From CAKZNE01 sp002695025 (GTDB taxonomy: Bacteria > Bacteroidota > Bacteroidia > Flavobacteriales > Schleiferiaceae), in assembly GCA_913043285.1 (NCBI GenBank), contig CAJWML010000006.1, forward strand, positions 115,100 to 179,099: a DNA stretch of 64,000 nucleotides, read 5' to 3'. The translations under genes and the position numbers were made by a program. This document shows, piece by piece, positions 45,920 to 55,160 of the stretch (within the stretch, counting starts at the first letter, position 1; each line of letters opens with the position of its first letter). The notes under the pieces were generated by a model. That model saw only the letters and a program-made list of their open reading frames with translations, was not told the origin of the DNA and ran no database searches.

Positions 45920-48262
45920 TTCTATGCGTAGTCCTGCCATATAGTTGATCCCTGCCTGGGCGTAATAGTACGGTGTTCCGTATACATAACCATTGGAAAT
46001 ATAACGCTCATTGGTGAGGTTGTACACACTTAACTGCAGCTGGCAGCGCTCCATATTTAAAATGCGGAGCTTGTACGCTAAACGAAGATCTGTAAGGAAG
46101 TACGAAGGCAGTAAATAACGCTCGTTGCCGGTATTGTCCAAGTACTGCTCGCCTACATATTTGTTTTGAAGGGCAATTTCAAAATTCTTTACCCCGGTAT
46201 ATTTCAATACCGAACCACCTATAAGGTTTGGTGAGTAGGCAATAGGCGTATTGCCATAATTGGTCAGATCATCACCTATATAATCCCTGTTCTGGTGGGT
46301 GCTCAGCGTTAGATTAGGCATCCATACCAAAGTGTTGTTGAGGAAAGAAGCCTGGGCTTCGATTTCTACTCCCGTGCGGAAACTTTCACCTACGTTCCTG
46401 CGGATGGGGTAACCTACGTTGTTCAATTGCCCGGTAAGTACCAGCTGGTCACGGTACTGCATCAGGAAGTAATTGACGTTTAGGTTGAGCCTTCCCAGCT
46501 TAAAACGCGCTCCTGCTTCCAGGTCATTGAGTTTTTCGGCTTTAGGTGTTTCTTCGTTCTCAATGAAATCCTGGCGGTTGGGTTCACGATTGGCAATGGC
46601 GTATGAAGCATAGGCCATAACAGTATTGTTAAAGGTATAGCTGATACCAGCCTTGGGGTTGAAGAAGTGGAACTCACCAGAAAAATCGATCTGACGGTTG
46701 TTTTCATCATCCCCTTTCCCGGAAAGGTTTACCAGGCGGTATTGCAGGTCCACAAAGGCCTGAAGTTTAGAGGTGAAGTCGTAATAAAGCTTGGTGTATA
46801 CGTTCGCGTCTGCCTTGTCGCCATAACTCAGGTAAAAACGATCGTATGGCTGGGTATTCCCAGCATAACGGGCCCATACCAACTCGCCAAAATGAATGCC
46901 ATCGTAATAATTGGCGCCTCCTCCAACAATGAGGTTCAGCTTGTTCTTTTTATAATCTATGTTACCCACTATACCGTAAAAATCATTGTCCAGCCATAGC
47001 CTGCGCACCACATCTCCATATACCTGGGGTGTGCTGGTGATGCCGTAAGTGGCCAGGGAGTCGCTGTTCTGGTATTCTTCATAGTAGCCACTGCCTTTGG
47101 TATAATGAGCGGAGAGGTTAAGGGAAGTGGATTTACTCAGAACCTGATTGTAATGGAGTTGGTAGTGGTTCTGCGTGTAGTGGTCTACCTGGTCATCATA
47201 ATAACCAGTGAGGTTGGAATTGTCGTCATATACTTCCCCGGCATAATTATAGGTGGGTTCTTCGTTCTTGTCTACCGCAGCGAAATAGGTGGCAGAGTCC
47301 AGGCCGTACCAAGCCTGATACGTCTCTTCGTTACCGCCAAATACTACAGCTTTAATACTGAAATTATCTCCCAGGTATCCACCGCTCATGAAGTAGGAGC
47401 GCAGGTTGCTACGGGCACGGTCAATATATCCTTCGGAGCGGATCTGGGACAGGCGGCCCTGGAAGGCCCAATGGCCGTTTAGCAGACCGGAACCTACCTC
47501 CAGGGTAGCACGTTCCGTGTCAAAAGAACCGTAGCCCAGGTGAGCTTTGGCGTAAGGTGTGCGGGATAGTTCATCCGTTTGGAGGTTGATGTTGGCACCA
47601 AAAGAACCGGATCCGTTGGTGGAGGTTCCCACCCCGCGCTGGATCTGTATGCTGCTGGTTGAAGATGCCAGGTCCGGGGTATTTACCCAGAATACGCCAT
47701 GGCTTTCAGCATCATTCACCGGTATGCCGTTAATGGTAACATTGATGCGCGTTTGGTCGCTACCCCGTATGCGCATTCCCGTATACCCCACTCCGGCTCC
47801 CGCATCGCTGGTGGTTACCACCGAAGTAGCTTGGTTGAGGATGTAGGGAATGTCCTGGCCGGTGTTGTTGTCTTCAATGGTTTCCTCGTCCACATTCTGG
47901 TATACCAGGGGACCATTGGCTTTTACCCGTGTAGCCGTTACATTCACCTGTTCCAGCTCCTGCTGTATTTCAGTGAGTACAATACGGCCGAGGTCAAGAT
48001 TTTCACCTTCGCTCAGAGTTATGTTTTCAGTGCGACTTTCGTGACTCACGTACGAAAAGCGAAGGACATACTTACCCGGCTGGGTAAAATTAAGGGTAAA
48101 GCTTCCGGTGGAAGTGCTTACTGCACCTGATCGACCTGAGGACGTGGAAATGTTAACACCCTCCAGGGTTTCACCGGAATTGTTGACTACCGTTCCGGTA
48201 ACGGTTTGTGCTGCACACCAACCAGTGATAAGCAGGGCAGCGGAGAATAGGATACTTCTCAT
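45914..48262 (-). CDS. TonB-dependent receptor under TPP riboswitch control (thiamin-related uptake)
   Basis: 782 aa. Signal peptide ending WCAAQ, then a carboxypeptidase-regulatory-like beta domain (about 20-105: TGTVVNNSGETLEGVNI), a plug (MRIRGSDQTRINVTINGIPVND; VGTSTNGSGSFGANINL), and a barrel with terminal strand GLRIEL. The upstream leader carries a TPP riboswitch, so the substrate is very likely thiamin, a phosphorylated form, or a precursor; TPP-regulated receptors of this sort are known in Bacteroidota. The ATG sits at the foot of an A/T hairpin. A terminator separates it from the next receptor. Confidence 0.93.
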   Translation of the reverse strand: MRSILFSAALLITGWCAAQTVTGTVVNNSGETLEGVNISTSSGRSGAVSTSTGSFTLNFTQPGKYVLRFSYVSHESRTENITLSEGENLDLGRIVLTEIQQELEQVNVTATRVKANGPLVYQNVDEETIEDNNTGQDIPYILNQATSVVTTSDAGAGVGYTGMRIRGSDQTRINVTINGIPVNDAESHGVFWVNTPDLASSTSSIQIQRGVGTSTNGSGSFGANINLQTDELSRTPYAKAHLGYGSFDTERATLEVGSGLLNGHWAFQGRLSQIRSEGYIDRARSNLRSYFMSGGYLGDNFSIKAVVFGGNEETYQAWYGLDSATYFAAVDKNEEPTYNYAGEVYDDNSNLTGYYDDQVDHYTQNHYQLHYNQVLSKSTSLNLSAHYTKGSGYYEEYQNSDSLATYGITSTPQVYGDVVRRLWLDNDFYGIVGNIDYKKNKLNLIVGGGANYYDGIHFGELVWARYAGNTQPYDRFYLSYGDKADANVYTKLYYDFTSKLQAFVDLQYRLVNLSGKGDDENNRQIDFSGEFHFFNPKAGISYTFNNTVMAYASYAIANREPNRQDFIENEETPKAEKLNDLEAGARFKLGRLNLNVNYFLMQYRDQLVLTGQLNNVGYPIRRNVGESFRTGVEIEAQASFLNNTLVWMPNLTLSTHQNRDYIGDDLTNYGNTPIAYSPNLIGGSVLKYTGVKNFEIALQNKYVGEQYLDNTGNERYLLPSYFLTDLRLAYKLRILNMERCQLQLSVYNLTNERYISNGYVYGTPYYYAQAGINYMAGLRIEL

Positions 48263-48282
48263 AATAAAAACGAGTTTTTATT
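48263..48282 (-). promoter_or_regulatory. A/T hairpin directly before the receptor start codon
   Basis: Arms AATAAAAA and TTTTTATT with a CGAG loop, placed immediately next to the ATG at 48262 and downstream of the riboswitch aptamer. It may be the expression platform controlling ribosome access. Confidence 0.4.
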
Positions 48283-48332
48283 ACGAATAAAAGGGGCATT
48301 ATCCGCTTGGATTATTAGTTCAGTGATTTCAA

Positions 48333-48484
48333 TTTTCCCTTGGCAGCATTACCCGCCCAGGTTCATTGGGTATGATCTCAGCCGCCTTTGGTTAAATGTT
48401 CAAAGTATAAGTTTGAAAGCCTGTTGGTGTTAACCTTGAACTTTCGACTTTAAAACCTTCAACTAACGGGGGCACCCCTATGAG
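48333..48484 (-). promoter_or_regulatory. TPP (thi-box) riboswitch
   Basis: On the minus strand, in order: AGGGGTGCCCC (48481-48471 region), a long variable P3 arm, GGCTGAGATCATACCC (48383-48368), GAACCTG (48364-48358), then GGGTAATGCTGCCAAGGGAA, ending near 48335. These are the conserved pieces of the thiamin pyrophosphate aptamer: the CUGAGA pyrimidine-binding loop and the GAACCUG / GGGUAAU...AGGGAA segments. It precedes a TonB-dependent receptor, predicting shut-off when TPP is plentiful. Confidence 0.95.
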
Positions 48485-48494
48485 ATTTCGGGCG

Positions 48495-48525
48495 CGAAGG
48501 TAAGGGGGGAAATCGGAGATAGCAA
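48495..48525 (-). promoter_or_regulatory. Promoter of the TPP-riboswitch transcript
   Basis: Minus strand: TTG (48525-48523), 20 bp, TACCTTCG (48502-48495), a one-base variant of TAnnTTTG. Initiation a few bases later would start the RNA right at the riboswitch. Confidence 0.55.
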
Positions 48526-48538
48526 GAGTTGAAAGGCC

Positions 48539-49765
48539 TTAAAATAAAGTATAACCAAGAGTGGCTGCAAAATAGGTGTACTCAGAGGTCCAGAAATCGT
48601 ATCCGTTCACCAGGTCCCTGCTAAGTGCATATCTGAATTCTATACTGTAGCGGTCTCTGAATTTATACCCAGCACCAAAACACAAGGTGGGTGGGGAGTT
48701 TATCTTTATGAAATTGAATTCGCTCCCGTCACCTTCTGTTATGGAGATACCTGAGTTGCTGCTGAAGTTGAAACTATAAGCAACATTTAGGAGTATCTTG
48801 GAATCATGAGTAAGGTAGAGATAATGCCTTATGCCGACAGGTACTTCTAAATGATTATAATCCAGGGTGTAAGTAAGTGTTTTGCCCTTTGCATTGAAAA
48901 AAAATGTGTTTTTTTCAGCTTGTAATTGCTGGTAGGCTGCTTCTATGGTAATAGCCCATTTATTCTTGTGAAAGGGGAGGATGAATTCTGCCTCTAACCC
49001 CAGGCGTATACCATACTTGTCTCCGAAGTCAACCTTTTGGGACCGGTAGTATGAATTTTCCATGTTAAGGTGGTTTCCATAAAGACCGGGTCTTAAAGTA
49101 AGATTGAACAGGTCTTTTTTCTTTTGCTGGTCATAATCCTTGTAATTCAGTCCTTTACACTTGTGGTATTTAATGAAGAGGCGCTTGAGCGACTCCCTGG
49201 TGTAGAAAAGGTTTTCTGCATCACGCGTGGTAATAGCTTTACACTTCAGGTTGAGGTATAGCTGCTGTTTGTAGTAATTATTGTAGGCTATTTCACCCAG
49301 GCTTTTTAGGTAAGGTTTGTATACCAGTTGGGTTATCAAGGAGTCTGATGGTTGGTAGAAAAAGCGAATTAGTCCTTCGCCATGATAGTAGAATAAAGAA
49401 ACGTCACCATCAATAATTACCTGGAGGAACAATTGCTCGGTCTCAAAGTCCGGACTCCTGTCAAAACGTAGGTTGTTAGTGTTCTCTATAGACTTATCAA
49501 TATCAACCGTGGCTTTTATGAAGCGTGATTGACCATATATTCCGAATTCCCGGGTATTTTGAAGGGTAGCCTCGTGGATATCAGCTTCCAGGTTCAATTT
49601 GTATTTAAAGCTTAAGGGCGTATTTTTCCAGTCTATATTCTTTATAAGGCATTCTGTTCTTTGCCCGGTCTCATCAATTAAGTACCCACTTTCGTAAACT
49701 ATCTGGGCGTATGGGGAGAGGGGACTCATAAGATATAACAGAAGTAGGAGATGGTATCTTTTCAT
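48539..49765 (-). CDS. Exported protein with C-terminal beta-barrel
   Basis: 408 aa. Signal peptide 1-20 (SPYAQ). The N-terminal 100 residues begin YESGYLIDETGQRTECLIKN, a pattern I have seen in uncharacterised Bacteroidota outer-membrane proteins. Residues from about 225 on show alternating strands with aromatic ends, consistent with a PorT-type barrel ending in TLF. Function unknown. No close partner gene; the riboswitch leader begins 13 bp after its stop. Confidence 0.8.
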   Translation of the reverse strand: MKRYHLLLLLYLMSPLSPYAQIVYESGYLIDETGQRTECLIKNIDWKNTPLSFKYKLNLEADIHEATLQNTREFGIYGQSRFIKATVDIDKSIENTNNLRFDRSPDFETEQLFLQVIIDGDVSLFYYHGEGLIRFFYQPSDSLITQLVYKPYLKSLGEIAYNNYYKQQLYLNLKCKAITTRDAENLFYTRESLKRLFIKYHKCKGLNYKDYDQQKKKDLFNLTLRPGLYGNHLNMENSYYRSQKVDFGDKYGIRLGLEAEFILPFHKNKWAITIEAAYQQLQAEKNTFFFNAKGKTLTYTLDYNHLEVPVGIRHYLYLTHDSKILLNVAYSFNFSSNSGISITEGDGSEFNFIKINSPPTLCFGAGYKFRDRYSIEFRYALSRDLVNGYDFWTSEYTYFAATLGYTLF

Positions 49766-49827
49766 TTAGGTTGAGGGAGGTTTAATTTGAACAAAGGCCT
49801 GGAGAGTTAAAAACTCGTGATCGCGCC

Positions 49828-49835
49828 CAAATTTA
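49828..49835 (-). promoter_or_regulatory. -7 box (TAAATTTG) upstream of the exported barrel gene
   Basis: Minus-strand TAAATTTG fits TAnnTTTG, 62 bp before ATG 49765; no -33 partner seen. The remaining 190 bp up to 50027 show nothing else recognisable. Confidence 0.35.
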
Positions 49836-50027
49836 GTCCAAATACATCGTTCATTTTTCTGTGAATTAAGTTAGGTAAGGCGCAATATTTCCTTTTCTCA
49901 AGGAAATAACTGAAACCCAGGCCGGGTTAAAGTTTTGGTTTTGTAAAAGGTGTGTAATTCTCAAAACCTCGGAATTGGCGAGAGAGTAAGCATAGTAACC
50001 ACTAAGGCGGGGAGAAACTGGGATCAG

Positions 50028-51083
50028 TTATAGGTTCTCAATAGACTTAATGACCATCGTCATTCCCACCGCATCGTTACGCAGGTTCAGCTTTAGCTCC
50101 TTAAAATTAAAACTCTCCGTTTGGTTGGTTCGGCTGATGCGCATAAAACCCTCGGGTACCATCATTTGCCGGTCGTGCATATCGTAGGTAAAATAAGGGG
50201 TGTATATCTCCACCTGCATTTCGTTCCTGGGAAAGCTGATCTTCCCATTGGTATAGGCTACGCGATTGTCGTGTAGGTCCTCCCTGGTCATGGCACGAAG
50301 GTCGAACTGGTGGGCCAGGTCCCGCACTTTCATGGAGTCTGTGGAGAGATTATACGGGTTTTTCTGGTCTTTGGTGAAATCGTAAAGTTCAAGGGTATAG
50401 TCGATGAGCTCTTGGCCGCCATAGGGCCCATGTCCCGGAACCACTATTTCCGCGTTGCGGAATATGCTTTTAATACGTCTTATGGTTTTGGGCCACTCCG
50501 TTAAGTTGGCATCGGCAATATTGCCTACCCAGCCGTTCATACTCCGCACTGCATTGCCGCCAAAGAGTACCTTATCCGAGGGTATCCATGCTACAATGCC
50601 GTCATGGGTATGTGCCTCACCCAAAAAGTAGCAGATCAAAGTTTTGTTTCCGGCCTTTAAAGTGATCTTGGGATCGAAGCTGATCTCCGGAATGGGTAGT
50701 CCTTTAACCATAGCCATCTGACGTGTTTTAGAATAGGCATAGGATTTAATATCATTCAGGTTAACGGTACCCAGGCCGCCCATGGCGTCTGGGTGCCAGC
50801 GATCTATTACATAGGCCACAATTCTGGCTTTCAGACTGTCTTTTACCCAATGGAGCAGTTGTTGGGTGGCAGAGTCGGAAGGGGGAGTTGAAACAATAAT
50901 AGCCTGCCCATTATTCACCAGAATAATCCCATTGCAGGCATTGCTGGTGTGCAGGTAAACAGAGGGGGTGAGCCGGGTTATTTCCAGTTCTTCGGATACC
51001 TGATTTTTAAGGGGTTGTGCTATGGTGGGGAGGCATAACAGTAGCGTGAAGCTCAGTATTATGCCCGAAAATCTTTTTCTCAT
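50028..51083 (-). CDS. Subclass B1-like metallo-beta-lactamase-fold protein with altered zinc ligands
   Basis: 351 aa. Signal peptide 1-22 (TIAQ), so periplasmic. The MBL fold matches subclass B1 in order: NGIILVNNGQAIIVSTPP, DRWHPDAMGGL (95-105), GEAHTHDGIVAWIP, GGNAVRS, and VVPGHGPYGG. Aligned to the B1 standard ligands: H116 is Arg95, H118 is His97, D120 is Asp99, H196 is His158, C221 is Asn177, H263 is His218. So one ligand of each zinc site is replaced. About 130 extra residues follow the MBL core. It may be a hydrolase with a different metal demand, or a non-lactamase; resistance cannot be inferred. Confidence 0.8.
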   Translation of the reverse strand: MRKRFSGIILSFTLLLCLPTIAQPLKNQVSEELEITRLTPSVYLHTSNACNGIILVNNGQAIIVSTPPSDSATQQLLHWVKDSLKARIVAYVIDRWHPDAMGGLGTVNLNDIKSYAYSKTRQMAMVKGLPIPEISFDPKITLKAGNKTLICYFLGEAHTHDGIVAWIPSDKVLFGGNAVRSMNGWVGNIADANLTEWPKTIRRIKSIFRNAEIVVPGHGPYGGQELIDYTLELYDFTKDQKNPYNLSTDSMKVRDLAHQFDLRAMTREDLHDNRVAYTNGKISFPRNEMQVEIYTPYFTYDMHDRQMMVPEGFMRISRTNQTESFNFKELKLNLRNDAVGMTMVIKSIENL

Positions 51084-51112
51084 TCCTGGATCAAATCTAA
51101 AAGATTTAAAAA

Positions 51113-52333
51113 TCAGAGGCTAATCACTTTTAGGGTATGGGTGTGGCTGCTACCAGTGGCGTCTTTTACCTGCACTATGTAGATTCCCGGTCTAAGTGAG
51201 TCCAGTCTTATGGAAACAGATCCTTCAAATGTTGTGCCTTCAATTAACAGATTTCCCTCCAGGCCGTATAGTTTATACTCTGTTTTTTGTGCGGTAGTGT
51301 GACCCGGTAAATCCAGGTTCACAACATCTGTTGCGGGGTTTGGGTACAGTTTAAAGGATGGGGTTGTGAATTTTTCTATACCAATAACCGGGCTGGAGCA
51401 TTTCCAGCTTTCTTGAAGTCTGGTATTGGAAGAATCTATTCCGGTAGTATAATAAAAATCTGTGCCGTTGGTAAAGGTCATTCCTCCCTTGCGGCCATGG
51501 AAAGGGGAGTTGTTCAGGGCTTTCCATGAACCGTCAGTGGGGTTGAAACTCCAAAGGGTGTCATCGTAATTATTCAGAGAATCGCGACCCCCAAAGACTA
51601 CCAGGTGGCCGTTGATGGCTTGCATGGCAGCATGGGTTCGTCCGGGGCCGGGGAAGTAGCCTGCTATGGACCAGGTATCGGAGGATGGCTCATAGCTATA
51701 GAGTTCGTTGTGAAAATGATGGTTTTCATCCTGTCCAAAAAGGAGATAGGCCGTGTTGTTGATGGTGGCGGAGCAGGCTCGCCATCGTGCGCCAAAGGTA
51801 AGGTTGGTTTTTTGGGACCAGTCATTGGAAAGCGGATCATAAACCCATATTTCTGCCAGAGCTATGGAAGAGGAACTGCGCCCTCCGCAGATGTAAGCGT
51901 ATCCGTTTAAAACAAAGCTGGTGGATCCCGAGCGTCCGCTGTCCGGCAAGTGTTTCATCTGCTGCCAGATGTCCGTTTGAGGGTCATATTGCCAAAGATC
52001 ATTGAAAGGCTTGTTTCCGATTCCACCAAAAACATAACCTTTACCGTTTAGCGAAAAAGCGCTGGCATATTGACGTTCATTACCCGCTGGAATGGGTGCT
52101 ATGGACGACCAGCTTTCTGTACTTAGATCAAAGGCCTCAAAATCTGCCAATGGGGCAAACCAGGGAGTAAGACCGGTACCACAAAAAGCGGTGTTGTCAA
52201 TAATAAAACTTACACCATCATCCCGGTGGAAGCCTGGAAAATCGGTTAACCGTTGCCAGGTTTGGGCCCACGTGCCATATTGAAGAATGCATAATGCCGT
52301 TGCTAAAGATTTTCGCACGTTAAGATGGACCAT
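51113..52333 (-). CDS. Secreted Kelch-repeat protein with type A T9SS sorting domain
   Basis: 406 aa. N-terminal signal (LATALCILQYGTWAQ). Five to six Kelch motifs build a beta-propeller at about 30-310 (GYVFGGIGNKPFNDLWQYDP; YAYICGGRSSSS; HLVVFGGRDSLNNYDDTLW). The last 75 residues are a type A sorting domain: FKLYPNPATDVVNLDLPG, LYGLEGNLLIEG, LRPGIYIVQVKD. So it is exported through the outer membrane by T9SS. ATG 52333 used; GTG five codons later is an alternative. Confidence 0.9.
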   Translation of the reverse strand: MVHLNVRKSLATALCILQYGTWAQTWQRLTDFPGFHRDDGVSFIIDNTAFCGTGLTPWFAPLADFEAFDLSTESWSSIAPIPAGNERQYASAFSLNGKGYVFGGIGNKPFNDLWQYDPQTDIWQQMKHLPDSGRSGSTSFVLNGYAYICGGRSSSSIALAEIWVYDPLSNDWSQKTNLTFGARWRACSATINNTAYLLFGQDENHHFHNELYSYEPSSDTWSIAGYFPGPGRTHAAMQAINGHLVVFGGRDSLNNYDDTLWSFNPTDGSWKALNNSPFHGRKGGMTFTNGTDFYYTTGIDSSNTRLQESWKCSSPVIGIEKFTTPSFKLYPNPATDVVNLDLPGHTTAQKTEYKLYGLEGNLLIEGTTFEGSVSIRLDSLRPGIYIVQVKDATGSSHTHTLKVISL

Positions 52334-52401
52334 ACACGGGTATTGAATTATAAGAAAACCTTACTTTGTCAAAAGTATTGCATACCGCATTTGAGAAGGG
52401 T

Positions 52402-54645
52402 TTAACGGATAAGTGTAAGATGACCCCGGTCCGGTTTGCCGTGTGCGGACGTGCCGTTGGTAGGGTTATCCGTGGAGATGATGTAGATGTATACACCTGC
52501 TCCAGCCTCCGAACCTGTGCCCCGGATAAGCCCGTTCCAGCCCTCATTATGCCCCGTAAAAACCAACTCGCCCCAGCGGTTGTAGATCCTGAGAATGTAA
52601 TTGATGTCACTCTCCGGGTTCAATATGGGATAGTAAGTGTCATTTAGTCCGTCCCCATCAGGCGTAAAGGCATTGGGCATGGAGTAGTCGTATTTTGGTT
52701 TCAGGTAAATGAAAAAGGAGGTATCGCGGGTGCAGGTATCAAAAGTGGTGATGCGGCAATCCATGCGATGCCAACCAGCTTGCGTGAAATGGAAGTAAAA
52801 CGACTGGGAACCGATCTCAACTGTGCTGTCAACCAGCCAATACCATTTCTTCACCGGGGCAGTGGTGCTGACGCTGATCTTTACCGGTTCGTCTGTATAC
52901 CATAGCGTATCAGGTATCAGGCTGAAAAAATCATAATCCACGCGCTGTGGGATGATAATAGTATCCATGGCCTGGCAGCCAAAACTGTCTGTCACCTCTA
53001 CCCACATGGAGCCAGTCTGAGGTTCCGGTATGCCCTGGTTTAAGCTCCCGTTGGACCACCTGTAGCGGTAAGGGGGTTGTCCGCCTATGCTATAAGCACC
53101 TACCCAGGTACTGTCAAAACAATTGTAATTCTCAAAAACCGCCTCAGTACTCAGGGCGAGGTTTACAATTAGGTTGGTGGTAATGATGCTGTCGCAACCT
53201 TTGTCCGTAAAAAGATGAACAGTATAACTCCCGGAGGCATTCACAACACTGTTGTCCGGAAGCAGGTATTCGTTGCCATAGCAAATAGCAGTATCCTTTG
53301 TAATGTTATAAGTAGGCCAGTAGTTGAGTGTAGTCTCTATAATGGAGTCGCAACCATTTTGAGCTAGCAGGGTGTCCAGGTATACTCCTGACTGGGTAAC
53401 GGTTATTCCTCCCGGAAGCGTGTAGGGTTGCCCCTGGCACAGGTATACTTCAGTGGTGATATAGCTGGAGGGGAGTATGGTGAGCCTGGTGATGATCGCT
53501 GAATCACAGCCATGAAAAGTAGGCAACGTATCGATATACAAACCGCTTTGCTGGGCCTGGCTTCCATCCGGTAAAATGTAAACGTCCCCGCTGCATATTG
53601 TATCTATAATGGTGTTTTGATAAACCGGGTTATTGTACAGGTAGGTGTGTACTACGGAATCGCATCCATACTGGCTGGTAACCTGTGAAATATAAGTTCC
53701 TGGATTTGTCACATTATTACCGGTGGGAAGCGGGTAGAAATCACCCTCGCATTTATATACCGTGTCATGGATGTCGTAAACCGATCCTACAATTACATGA
53801 ACGGTATCATACGCCACTTTCATATTACTGTCTGTAACACTTACCCAATAGGTGGTGCTTGTTGTTGGTGTTACCGTGTCCGTTGTGGTAGTGTTGCCGG
53901 TATTCCATAAAATGCTGCCGGGGTCGCAGCCAATGATCACCTCATCTATACCCCATGCGTCAAAGCCGGCTGCACTATTAGCCAGTTGTGCCCACCTGAA
54001 CTGGGTATTGGGAGAAATAGCCGCCTGGGGAATTGGGCAACGGTATAAATTCCAGTGATAAAGAGTGCTGGTTAACTGGGAGGCAGCGGTAAGTATGGGT
54101 ACCCAGTAGCCACCGGAGCCCGGAGTTTGGGTATAAAAAGGAGGTGTGGTGTTCAGGTTGCCAACCGGCAGAACAGAAGGTCCCGAAAAGTCGAGCCAGG
54201 TGGCCCCCCCGTTAGTGCTGTATTGGAGGTGGACTCCTTCATTGGGTTCATCAGGATCTTCACAGGGACCAAGGCCGGGTTCCAGGCCGTAACGCATCCA
54301 GAATTGTACATAACAAGCATTACCATCAGTGAGGTCATACGGGTTGGTTACCAAAGTACGGCTGGCAGAAGGAGTGGTGCCCACCCATAGGTGCCAGTTT
54401 TTGGGTCCCGGCCCGCAGGGATTGGTGTACACCGGGTTGGCTTGTGAGGAGCTCCAGCCTGTTCCTATGGCCTGGTTATCAAAATCCGTAATCAGAAAGG
54501 CCGTGACCGCCTCCAGATTAAGAGTCTCTCCGGGGCATATAGCTGTATCCTGTTTGGGTGAGATGATGCTGATGTTCAGGCCTTGTGAAAAAGCCAGGCT
54601 GCCAATCAGCAGGAAAAGTATACTGAAGTAATGCCCGGTTTTCAT
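52402..54645 (-). CDS. Large secreted protein with repeats and type B T9SS sorting domain (CHU_C)
   Basis: 747 aa. Signal peptide 1-19 (LAFSQ). Residues 50-240 resemble a jelly-roll/reelin-like sugar-binding domain (FWMRYGLEPG; LQYSTNGGATWLDFSG; WGIDEVIIGC). Residues about 285-490 hold four tandem units of roughly 48 residues, each with C-x-G-x-x-[YF]-x-L-P, a Gly-x-Tyr turn and GCDS. An Ig-like part follows, then a gliding-motility-associated C-terminal domain: MPNAFTPDGDGLNDTYYP, LRIYNRWGELVF, WNG, GVYIYII. A surface or shed adhesin-like protein. Overlaps the upstream gene by 4 bp. Confidence 0.9.
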   Translation of the reverse strand: MKTGHYFSILFLLIGSLAFSQGLNISIISPKQDTAICPGETLNLEAVTAFLITDFDNQAIGTGWSSSQANPVYTNPCGPGPKNWHLWVGTTPSASRTLVTNPYDLTDGNACYVQFWMRYGLEPGLGPCEDPDEPNEGVHLQYSTNGGATWLDFSGPSVLPVGNLNTTPPFYTQTPGSGGYWVPILTAASQLTSTLYHWNLYRCPIPQAAISPNTQFRWAQLANSAAGFDAWGIDEVIIGCDPGSILWNTGNTTTTDTVTPTTSTTYWVSVTDSNMKVAYDTVHVIVGSVYDIHDTVYKCEGDFYPLPTGNNVTNPGTYISQVTSQYGCDSVVHTYLYNNPVYQNTIIDTICSGDVYILPDGSQAQQSGLYIDTLPTFHGCDSAIITRLTILPSSYITTEVYLCQGQPYTLPGGITVTQSGVYLDTLLAQNGCDSIIETTLNYWPTYNITKDTAICYGNEYLLPDNSVVNASGSYTVHLFTDKGCDSIITTNLIVNLALSTEAVFENYNCFDSTWVGAYSIGGQPPYRYRWSNGSLNQGIPEPQTGSMWVEVTDSFGCQAMDTIIIPQRVDYDFFSLIPDTLWYTDEPVKISVSTTAPVKKWYWLVDSTVEIGSQSFYFHFTQAGWHRMDCRITTFDTCTRDTSFFIYLKPKYDYSMPNAFTPDGDGLNDTYYPILNPESDINYILRIYNRWGELVFTGHNEGWNGLIRGTGSEAGAGVYIYIISTDNPTNGTSAHGKPDRGHLTLIR

Positions 54646-55091
54646 TCGTCCGGATTCAGGGTTACGCTGAAATTAACCAGTTCAAAACCGGTAAGTGCGG
54701 GAACTTCAGGCTTGTCTATAAAAGACTGGTATTCACAAAGACGCTGTTCTCCACATCTGCCTTCAACAGTTTCTCCGACTTGCAGGTGAAAATTATTAAG
54801 CTTGCCGGTGTCAGATACATCTACCTTGATGGGTTCCCCATTTATCCAGGGCTTATAATTCCACGACACCCTGATGGGTGAGGAGGAAAGGTTCCGTATC
54901 CTGAAAACAATGTTGCGGTAAAAGACCCCGTTGGACGAATCCGGGCAGTTGATCCTTCTGGCCTCTATCTGAGCGTATTCATGTTGTGTTATAGTTTCCC
55001 AGTTTTCAGAAAAGCCTTTCTGTGAGAAACAAATCAAGGGAAAGCACAGGAGGTGAAGGAGTAATAATTTTTTAAATAGGTTTGGAATCAT
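54642..55091 (-). CDS. Secreted protein of unknown function
   Basis: 149 aa. Signal peptide 1-23 (CFSQ). The mature part is beta-rich with three Cys (INC, GRC, LC) and no recognised motif. It overlaps the start of the T9SS type B protein by 4 bp, so the two are cotranscribed and may act together at the surface. Confidence 0.8.
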   Translation of the reverse strand: MIPNLFKKLLLLHLLCFPLICFSQKGFSENWETITQHEYAQIEARRINCPDSSNGVFYRNIVFRIRNLSSSPIRVSWNYKPWINGEPIKVDVSDTGKLNNFHLQVGETVEGRCGEQRLCEYQSFIDKPEVPALTGFELVNFSVTLNPDE

Positions 55092-55152
55092 AGGTCAAGG
55101 TCACACAACAAAAAATCGAATTACAACCGTTAATAACTCAGGTTTGAATGCT

Positions 55153-55160
55153 CAAATATA
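55153..55160 (-). promoter_or_regulatory. -7 box (TATATTTG) of the secreted-protein operon
   Basis: Minus-strand TATATTTG fits TAnnTTTG, 61 bp before ATG 55091. No convincing -33 box. The rest of the 277-bp gap is A/T-rich without other recognisable features. Confidence 0.4.

Noticed and set aside
47105..47482. 125-aa hydrophobic plus-strand ORF
   Set aside because: Beta-barrel strands of the TPP-controlled receptor read backwards give Val/Ile-rich text; not a membrane protein gene.
49836..50027. Possible gene or riboswitch upstream of the exported barrel gene
   Set aside because: No frame, conserved aptamer motif or strong hairpin could be recognised.
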